The notes under the pieces were generated by a model that worked only from the letters and a program-made list of their open reading frames with translations, ran no database searches and was not told the origin of the DNA. A program made the position numbers and the translations under genes. Source: Buchnera aphidicola (Brevicoryne brassicae) (lineage in GTDB: Bacteria > Pseudomonadota > Gammaproteobacteria > Enterobacterales > Enterobacteriaceae). Taken from it: a DNA stretch of 64,000 nucleotides. The stretch is from positions 7,867 through 71,866 of the forward strand of contig NZ_CP034882.1 in assembly GCF_005082825.1 (NCBI RefSeq), in the 5' to 3' direction. Shown piece by piece: positions 57,935 through 64,000 of the stretch (positions are counted from its first letter, which is position 1; each line of letters opens with the position of its first letter).

Positions 57935-58876
57935 TTAAAAATTTAATGCTGTATTTAATTCATTAATGGTTATTGTTTCAGTTCCTATTTTTTGTATGAC
58001 TAAGCCTGCTCCAACACTAGCATAAAAACATGATTCTTCCAAAGAATATCCTTTCGCTAAAGAAGCGGCAATGATAGAAATTACTGTATCTCCTGCACCA
58101 GTGACATCAGATATGATTTTTGATGTGGCAGGAAAGTGTATTGGATTTTTTTGAGATTGGAATAAAGTCATACCGTTTTTAGAACGAGTAACTAATAAAG
58201 CTGATAATTTTAGATCATATAATAATTGCATGCCTTTTTTAAAAATTTCTTTTTCTTTATTACATTTTCCTACTATTTTTTCAAATTCAGAAAGATTGGG
58301 TGTTAGCAAACTAGCACCAGAATATTTTTCAAAATCTATTCCTTTAGGATCTATAAGTATAGGTATTGACATTTTTTTTGCTAAATTTATTATTTTTTTT
58401 ATGTTAAGCAAAGTACCTTTTGAATAATCTGATAATACTAAAATGTTAAAATATGATAATGAATGAACGATTTTTTGGTATAAAAAATCAATTTTTTCAG
58501 AAATATATTTTTCTTCAAAATCTAATCGAATTAATTTTTTTTTATCTGATAAAATACGAATTTTAGTAATTGTTTTATTTTTTATAGAAATTAAATCTGG
58601 ATCAATTCTAATGTGATTTAAAAGTTTTTTTAATATTAATCCTTCATAATCCATACCAATAAAACCAATAATTTTAGATTTACAACCGATATCTGCAATA
58701 TTTTTAGCTACATTTGCAGCACCTCCAGGTTGTTTTTTAATTTTGTTAATTGGTAGAATTGGTGTAATTTTTTCTGATAAAACTTGATGATTTTTACTAT
58801 ACCAATAACAATCTAATATTAAATCACCTACAACAAGAACAGAGGCATTTTTAAAATCAACTAATTTTTTTTGCAT
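57935..58876 (-). CDS. hldE: HldE kinase domain only (D-beta-heptose 7-phosphate kinase)
   Basis: PfkB-family kinase aligning with residues 1-315 of E. coli HldE (477 residues, formerly RfaE), which makes ADP-heptose for the lipopolysaccharide core. Here the protein ends at residue 313, at the boundary of the kinase domain, so the second, nucleotidyltransferase domain is absent. Kinase motifs are intact: [37 protein letters not shown], and [12 protein letters not shown] with the catalytic Asp. With one half missing it cannot by itself make ADP-heptose; it may have another role or be eroding. Confidence 0.9.
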   Translation of the reverse strand: MQKKLVDFKNASVLVVGDLILDCYWYSKNHQVLSEKITPILPINKIKKQPGGAANVAKNIADIGCKSKIIGFIGMDYEGLILKKLLNHIRIDPDLISIKNKTITKIRILSDKKKLIRLDFEEKYISEKIDFLYQKIVHSLSYFNILVLSDYSKGTLLNIKKIINLAKKMSIPILIDPKGIDFEKYSGASLLTPNLSEFEKIVGKCNKEKEIFKKGMQLLYDLKLSALLVTRSKNGMTLFQSQKNPIHFPATSKIISDVTGAGDTVISIIAASLAKGYSLEESCFYASVGAGLVIQKIGTETITINELNTALNF

Positions 58877-59046
58877 AACTTTATCTCTTTAATTAAAAAA
58901 TTAATTTATACTTAAATGAGTAATATATTTTTTATATATTATCTATAAGATTATTACAAGATTTAATTATTTAAATTGATAAATTTTTGTAAAAAACATT
59001 ATTTTTTATTATCAATTAGATTCTTTTTAGAATGAGAATATTATAT

Positions 59047-60273
59047 ATGAAAATATATTTAGTAGGAGGAGCAGTTCGCGATTCTTTATTAAACTTACCT
59101 GTAAAAGATAGAGATTGGGTAGTAGTAGGTGGTTCTAAAAACATTTTATTAGAGAAAAACTTTCAACAAGTTGGAAAAGAATTTCCAGTTTTTTTACATC
59201 CAAAAACACATGAAGAATATGCTTTAGCAAGAAAAGAAAGAAAATCTGGAACAGGATATACTGGTTTTAGTACGGATTGTAATTCTAATGTTACCTTAGA
59301 AGAGGATTTAATTAGACGAGATTTAACTATTAATGCTATAGCTCAAGATCAAAATGGTAATTATATTGATCCTTTTGGAGGACAAGAAGATATAAAAAAT
59401 CGTTTATTGCGACATATTTCAGAATCTTTTTCAGAAGATCCATTACGTATTTTACGAACTGCAAGACTAGCTGCTAATTTAATCCATTTAGGATTTCAAA
59501 TTGCAAAAGAAACTATGTTACTAATGTCTATTATGGTCAAAAAAAGAGAATTGTCATACTTGACTTCAAATAGAATATGGAACGAAACAGAAAAAGCTCT
59601 TAAAACTTCTAATCCTCATGTGTATTTTCAAGTATTATATAAATGTAAAGCATTACATTTTTTTTTCCCAGAAATTTATTTTTTATATGAAAAAAAAAAT
59701 TTTTTTGATTATTATATTTTTAATCGATTATATGATGAAAAGATTATATTAAAAGGATTATCTAAAATATCTTTTTTTTGTAAGGATGTCGATATACGTT
59801 TTTCTTATTTATGTCATTTTTTATCAATTAATTTCGCATCTATTACTTCTTTTCAACAGTTGTATGATAAAAAATCAGCCAATGTTGTTACTAATTTGTG
59901 CAAGCGCTTTCAGATTCCATCTTACATTAGAGATATAGCAGTTTTAAATACCGGTTTCTGTTTTTTTTTAGATACCATTAATAATCAATCATCTAAAAAT
60001 ATTGTAATGTTATTTTATAAAATTGATGCTTGGAGAAAACCAGAACGTGTTCAAAAATTAGCTTTTTTAAATAAATTTAATTCTTTAAATTTGTTTAGGT
60101 CTAATTCTACTTATACTGATTCTAGTATTTTTTTAAAAGACTGTTTTTCTGTTGTAAATAATGTTTCTATCAGATCAGTAGTAAATCGCGGATTCAAAGG
60201 AGATAAAATTAAAAAAGAATTAATACGTTTGCGAATTAAAAAACTTGAATTATGGCGTTTTAAAAAAGATTGA
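59047..60273 (+). CDS. cca: CCA-adding tRNA nucleotidyltransferase with degenerate HD domain
   Basis: Adds CCA to tRNA 3' ends. I start at ATG 59047 (MKIYLVGGAVRDSLLNLPVK); the ATG at 59032 adds five residues lacking in the family. The 408 residues (E. coli 412) keep the nucleotidyltransferase core: GGAVRD, catalytic Asp pair in KDRDW (D21, D23), RRDLTINAIA, and EDPLRILRTAR. The C-terminal HD phosphohydrolase domain has lost its ligands: E. coli CHDLGKG reads CHFLSIN here (codons 256-262), and the other metal histidines are replaced or deleted. None of the five tRNAs in this window encodes CCA, so the core activity must be needed. Confidence 0.95.
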   Translation: MKIYLVGGAVRDSLLNLPVKDRDWVVVGGSKNILLEKNFQQVGKEFPVFLHPKTHEEYALARKERKSGTGYTGFSTDCNSNVTLEEDLIRRDLTINAIAQDQNGNYIDPFGGQEDIKNRLLRHISESFSEDPLRILRTARLAANLIHLGFQIAKETMLLMSIMVKKRELSYLTSNRIWNETEKALKTSNPHVYFQVLYKCKALHFFFPEIYFLYEKKNFFDYYIFNRLYDEKIILKGLSKISFFCKDVDIRFSYLCHFLSINFASITSFQQLYDKKSANVVTNLCKRFQIPSYIRDIAVLNTGFCFFLDTINNQSSKNIVMLFYKIDAWRKPERVQKLAFLNKFNSLNLFRSNSTYTDSSIFLKDCFSVVNNVSIRSVVNRGFKGDKIKKELIRLRIKKLELWRFKKD

Positions 60274-60324
60274 ATTTTTAAACGATATAATTAAAGCGTA
60301 TTATATTAAGTATGATTTAAATTT

Positions 60325-61122
60325 TTAATTAATAAAATAAATTAAAGAAGCTAAAATAAATCGGTATATTCCAAAAAATATCATGGAAGTTTTATTAATT
60401 ATTCTTAATAATTTTTTTATACTTAAAATAGAAACAAGAAAAGAAATTATAAAACCCAAGAAAAATATTGGAAGATCTATTATCTTAATAGTGTTAATAT
60501 TTTTAATGACATCAAAAAAAGATGCACCCATTAATAATGGAATAGATATAATAAAAGAGAATTCTATTGCGACTGATCTCTTAATACCTAATAATATTCC
60601 TATTGCTATCGTTATTCCTGACCTTGAAACTCCAGGATATAAAGAAAAAATTTGAAATAATCCAATTATAATAGATTGAAATAAATTAATATTGCTAATA
60701 TGTGATATGGTGTATTTTTTTGGTTTGAATATCTCAGAAATTATTAACAAAATACCACCTAATATTAATGCATACATAACATTATCTATATTAAATAATA
60801 GTTTTATTTTTTTATAAAACATTAAACCTAAAAATGTTGTTGGTAAAATAGAAATTAAAATATGTAGAATTTTTGTATTTCGCTTTTCAAACTGATTTTT
60901 AAAAATTAATATTTTTAATATTTTTTTATAAAAAAAATAAAATATTGCTAATGCAGAACCGAATTGCATAAACATTGATAATATTTTTGTACTGTTACTT
61001 TCTATTTTTAACCAATGAGAAGCAATAATAATATGTCCTGTAGAAGAAATTGGAAGAAATTCTGTTATTCCTTCTATGATTCCAATGACAATAGAAAAAA
61101 TAATATTTTGTAAAACAATCAT
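60325..61122 (-). CDS. uppP: Undecaprenyl-diphosphate phosphatase
   Basis: Inner-membrane phosphatase that regenerates the undecaprenyl phosphate carrier for peptidoglycan synthesis (older name bacA). The 265 residues (E. coli 273) have about eight hydrophobic segments and the two active-site motifs EGITEFLPISSTGH (about residues 17-30) and PGVSRSGITIAIG. It converges with cca, as these genes neighbour each other in E. coli. Confidence 0.96.
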   Translation of the reverse strand: MIVLQNIIFSIVIGIIEGITEFLPISSTGHIIIASHWLKIESNSTKILSMFMQFGSALAIFYFFYKKILKILIFKNQFEKRNTKILHILISILPTTFLGLMFYKKIKLLFNIDNVMYALILGGILLIISEIFKPKKYTISHISNINLFQSIIIGLFQIFSLYPGVSRSGITIAIGILLGIKRSVAIEFSFIISIPLLMGASFFDVIKNINTIKIIDLPIFFLGFIISFLVSILSIKKLLRIINKTSMIFFGIYRFILASLIYFIN

Positions 61123-61166
61123 TTATTTTCCTTTTGAACATTTTTATATCTATGGAAAAATACATT

Positions 61167-61195
61167 AAAACGGTACTAAACAATAGCACCGTTTT
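61167..61195 (-). terminator. Terminator hairpin after crr
   Basis: Arms 61185-61195 and 61167-61177 pair along 11 bases with a seven-base loop. Read on the minus strand the one imperfect position is a G-U pair; on the plus strand it would be A against C. So the hairpin fits the direction of crr, which ends 11 bases upstream of it. Confidence 0.7.
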
Positions 61196-61206
61196 TATAT
61201 TAAAAA

Positions 61207-61710
61207 TCAATTATACAAGGACATAATAATTGTTTTTCCAGCAATAACATTACCTGAGAATTTTTTTATTTTTTGAAATTTTTCTACATTAGAGACTACA
61301 ACAGGAGTTAAAATAGATTTAGATTTTTCTATTAGAAAATCTAAATCAAGTTCGATAATTTCATCTCCTATTTTTACTTTTTGATTATTTTCTACCATTT
61401 TTTTAAAGCCTTGTCCTTTTAATTTAACAGTATCAATCCCAAAGTGTACAAATAATTCAACTTGATCTTCTGATATAATTGAAAAAGCATGCATCGTTTC
61501 AACTATATTGCCAATCGTTCCATTAACAGGAGCAAGAATTTTATTTCCTGATGGTTTAATTGCTATTCCGTCGCCTACAATTTTTTTAGAAAAAACTAAA
61601 TCTGGTACATCTTCAATCTTTACTATATCACCAGATAAAGGTGCTATAATTGTTATTTTTTTAGAAAAATTAGTTTTTTTATTTCTGAAAAGATTAGAAA
61701 AGAAATTCAT
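61207..61710 (-). CDS. crr: Glucose-specific PTS enzyme IIA (IIA-Glc)
   Basis: Phosphocarrier that receives phosphate from HPr and passes it to the glucose permease IIBC. The 167 residues (E. coli 169) keep [37 protein letters not shown], and both active-site histidines, H74 in ETMHAFS and H89 in [11 protein letters not shown] (H89 is the phosphorylated one by alignment). Last gene of ptsH-ptsI-crr. In a reduced genome without catabolite control it is probably only a transport component. Confidence 0.97.
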   Translation of the reverse strand: MNFFSNLFRNKKTNFSKKITIIAPLSGDIVKIEDVPDLVFSKKIVGDGIAIKPSGNKILAPVNGTIGNIVETMHAFSIISEDQVELFVHFGIDTVKLKGQGFKKMVENNQKVKIGDEIIELDLDFLIEKSKSILTPVVVSNVEKFQKIKKFSGNVIAGKTIIMSLYN

Positions 61711-61765
61711 TTTTTCTCCTAAGTGTTTTTTATTACTTTTTGGTTATATGATCACCTCTTAATAC

Positions 61766-63475
61766 TTAAAAAAACGTTTTTAATAAATCAAGTATTTCTT
61801 TATTAGTACCTAACTTTAACACCTTTTCTGCTAATTTCTGAGCATTAGAAAAAGATGTATTGCGGATTATTTCTTTTATTTTAGGAATACTTGTTGAACT
61901 CATACTAAATTCATCTAATCCCATACCTAATAATAAAACAGTAGCACGCTCATCTCCTGCAAGTTCTCCACACATACCAGTCCATTTTCCATGTAAATGG
62001 GAAATATCAATAACATTTTTAATTAATTTTAAAACTGATGGATTCATAGGATTATAAAGATGTGAAATTAAATCATTTCCTCTATCAACAGCTAAAGTAT
62101 ATTGTGTTAGATCGTTAGTCCCAATGCTAAAAAAATCTACTTCTTTTATTAAATGATCAGCTATTACAGCTGATGAAGGAGTTTCTATCATAATTCCAAT
62201 TTGAATGTTTTGATCAAATAATATTTGATTCTGTTGTAATTTTTTTTTAAGTTTTTTAATTTCCAATTTTAATATTCTAATTTCTTCTACTGAAATAATC
62301 ATAGGAAAAAGGATGTGTATTTTGCCAAAAGCAGAAGCTCTAAGAATTGCATTTAATTGCGAATGTAGTATTTCTTTTCGATCTATTGAAATACGTATAG
62401 CGCGCCATCCAAGAAAAGGATTTTCTTCTTTTGGTAAATTCATATAAGGAAGATTTTTATCACCACCAATATCCATAGTTCTTATTATGACAGATTTATT
62501 TTTCATTAATTCTACAACTTTTTTGTATGCTTGAAACTGTTCTTCTTCACTAGGTAAAGAAGTCCTACCCATAAACAAAAATTCTGTTCGATAAAGACCA
62601 ATACATTCAGCACCATTTTTCTTTGCAGAATCAATATCTTGAAGATTTCCAATGTTAGAACCAATTTTTACATTATATCCATCAGTAGTTGTGGCAGATA
62701 GATTTTTTAAATTTATTAGTTTATTTTTTCTTAAAATGTATTTTTTTTCTATTTGTTTTTTTTGATCAATTAATTCTTTAGATGGATTTATAAAAATTTG
62801 ATTATTAATAGAATCTAAAATAATGAAATCATTGTTTTTTACTGCTTTTGTAATTTTATTAGTTCCCACAATAGCAGGAATTTCTAATGATCTTGCCATA
62901 ATAGAAGTATGTGATGTTTTACCACCTAAGTCAGTGATAAAACCTAAAATATATTTTAGATCAATTTGTGCTGTTTCGGAAGGTGTTAAGTCTTTTGCAA
63001 TTAAAATCACTTCTTTTTTTATATTATTTAAATCAATTATACTTAAATTAAGTATATTTTTTAGTAAACGATTACCAATGTCTCTTACATCGATCGCTCT
63101 ATTTTTTAAATATTCATCTTTTAGTGCTTCTAAAACTTTTGCTTGTCCTTCAATAACGTATTCTGCAGCTGCCGCAGCAGATATTTTTTGTTCTTCTATT
63201 AAAGAAATAATTTCTTTTTCTAATTCTTCATCTTTAAGAAGCATAATATGACCTTCAAAGATGCTTTCCTTTTTTTCTCCTAACTTTTCTCTTGTTTTAA
63301 TTTTTATTTCTGTTAATTGTTGTATTGATTTTTCTCTTCCATTTAAAAATTTTTTTACTTCTTTTTTTATATTTTTAATATCAATTGTTTCCCGGTTAAT
63401 GACAATTTCTTCTTTTTTTAATAAAAGAGCGGAGCCAAAAGCTATACCCGGTGATGCTAAAATGCCTGAAATCAT
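61766..63475 (-). CDS. ptsI: PTS enzyme I (phosphoenolpyruvate-protein phosphotransferase)
   Basis: Starts the phosphotransfer chain by taking phosphate from PEP to HPr. The 569 residues (E. coli 575) have phospho-histidine H189 in [21 protein letters not shown] (in part), [11 protein letters not shown], the [14 protein letters not shown] region, [18 protein letters not shown] and the active-site cysteine in [10 protein letters not shown]. Preceded by ptsH with a hairpin between, followed by crr. Confidence 0.98.
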   Translation of the reverse strand: MISGILASPGIAFGSALLLKKEEIVINRETIDIKNIKKEVKKFLNGREKSIQQLTEIKIKTREKLGEKKESIFEGHIMLLKDEELEKEIISLIEEQKISAAAAAEYVIEGQAKVLEALKDEYLKNRAIDVRDIGNRLLKNILNLSIIDLNNIKKEVILIAKDLTPSETAQIDLKYILGFITDLGGKTSHTSIMARSLEIPAIVGTNKITKAVKNNDFIILDSINNQIFINPSKELIDQKKQIEKKYILRKNKLINLKNLSATTTDGYNVKIGSNIGNLQDIDSAKKNGAECIGLYRTEFLFMGRTSLPSEEEQFQAYKKVVELMKNKSVIIRTMDIGGDKNLPYMNLPKEENPFLGWRAIRISIDRKEILHSQLNAILRASAFGKIHILFPMIISVEEIRILKLEIKKLKKKLQQNQILFDQNIQIGIMIETPSSAVIADHLIKEVDFFSIGTNDLTQYTLAVDRGNDLISHLYNPMNPSVLKLIKNVIDISHLHGKWTGMCGELAGDERATVLLLGMGLDEFSMSSTSIPKIKEIIRNTSFSNAQKLAEKVLKLGTNKEILDLLKTFF

Positions 63476-63558
63476 AACACTACCTTTAATAATAAAGTTT
63501 ATCTATTTAGAGGGGGAAAGATGGAATGTCAGGCGAATATATTTTTACATAAATAATC

Positions 63559-63585
63559 CGGAAGTTATTTGTTATATAACCTCCG
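63559..63585 (-). terminator. Hairpin between ptsH and ptsI
   Basis: Arms 63576-63585 and 63559-63568 pair along ten bases with a seven-base loop; the one imperfect position is a G-U pair only when read on the minus strand, the direction of ptsH to ptsI. It may attenuate expression so that HPr exceeds enzyme I, or stabilise the ptsH 3' end. Confidence 0.6.
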
Positions 63586-63624
63586 ATATTTTAGAAAAAT
63601 TACAAATCATTTTTAATGATAATT

Positions 63625-63882
63625 TTATTCGAGTTCTGTCATTATTTCAGATAAATGTTTAATTGCTTGTTTTTCATCTTCTCCTTCAGCGGATAATGTG
63701 ATCAGACTACCCCGAACTAAACCTAGTGTTTGAATTTTAAATAAACTTTTTGCGTTAACTGTTTTACCATTATAAATGATACAAATATCAGAAATAAATT
63801 TTTTTGCTTCTTTTACAAATTGAGCAGCTGGACGAGTGTGTAATCCATGTGGAGCAGTTATTGTAATTTCATTTTGAAACAT
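63625..63882 (-). CDS. ptsH: PTS phosphocarrier protein HPr
   Basis: Small carrier that accepts phosphate on H15 from enzyme I and passes it to the sugar-specific IIA proteins. The 85 residues equal the E. coli length and start [21 protein letters not shown], followed by [13 protein letters not shown] and [11 protein letters not shown]. First gene of the pts operon on this strand. The remaining 118 bases of the window (63883-64000) hold AT-rich promoter DNA and no gene. Confidence 0.98.
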   Translation of the reverse strand: MFQNEITITAPHGLHTRPAAQFVKEAKKFISDICIIYNGKTVNAKSLFKIQTLGLVRGSLITLSAEGEDEKQAIKHLSEIMTELE

Positions 63883-64000
63883 TTTTTTTCCTTAATAATT
63901 ATTTATTAGTATAATATTTTATTAGATTTTAAAAAAATTAATCAAAAAACTCCATGTGTATTTTATTTTTTGTGATTAAAATACAATTTCTGCAATAAAA

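Noticed and set aside
62823..63662. Two frames of 133 and 142 codons antisense to ptsI and the ptsH end
   Set aside because: They mirror ptsI codons, have no ribosome-binding site worth naming, and match no family.

Overview
The window is a stretch of the chromosome of an obligate insect endosymbiont of the Buchnera aphidicola type (gammaproteobacterial aphid symbiont). The evidence is very low GC, short AT-only spacers, proteins closely similar along their whole length to those of Escherichia coli, near-absence of regulators and mobile DNA, and the gene order atpDC-gyrB-dnaN-dnaA-rpmH-rnpA-yidC-mnmE-groESL that I recall for Buchnera from aphids of the Acyrthosiphon/Macrosiphini kind. Identification rests on recall of protein sequences and gene order, not on a search.

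Layout. 1-6267: end of the ATP synthase operon (atpD partial, atpC) facing gyrB-dnaN-dnaA. 6268-12900: rpmH-rnpA, yidC, mnmE, a tRNA-Phe gene on the other strand, and groES-groEL behind a recognisable sigma-32 promoter. 12911-24139: epmB/efp (EF-P and its aminomutase), dnaT-dnaC, rsmD/ftsY, rpoH, glmU-glmS, yigL, metR. 24278-28727: metE, purH, hupA. 29259-41672: the rif region on the minus strand, read as four tRNAs, secE-nusG-rplKA-rplJL-rpoBC, with the rplL-rpoB attenuator hairpin preserved. 41755-49631: murB, metF and the arginine genes argE / argC-argB-argG-argH. 49737-51615: yibN, secB, cysE. 51713-55699: the rpsU-dnaG-rpoD macromolecular synthesis operon. 55925-61122: tsaD, ribB, a truncated hldE, cca, uppP. 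61207-63882: the ptsH-ptsI-crr operon.

Functionally the genes cover replication initiation, transcription and translation machinery, two sigma factors, chaperonin, tRNA maturation and modification, peptidoglycan precursor supply, sugar phosphotransfer, and the amino-acid pathways (methionine, arginine, cysteine) that such symbionts run for their host. No phage, insertion sequence, CRISPR array, toxin system or novel multigene system is visible. The most notable observation is an in-frame TAA at codon 174 of argC with 161 intact codons after it. Other erosion includes loss of the second domain of hldE and loss of the HD-domain metal ligands in cca. Several starts (dnaA, efp, metF, argB, rpoD, dnaG, cca) were moved from the longest open frame on the basis of family alignment, and of ribosome-binding sites where these are visible.
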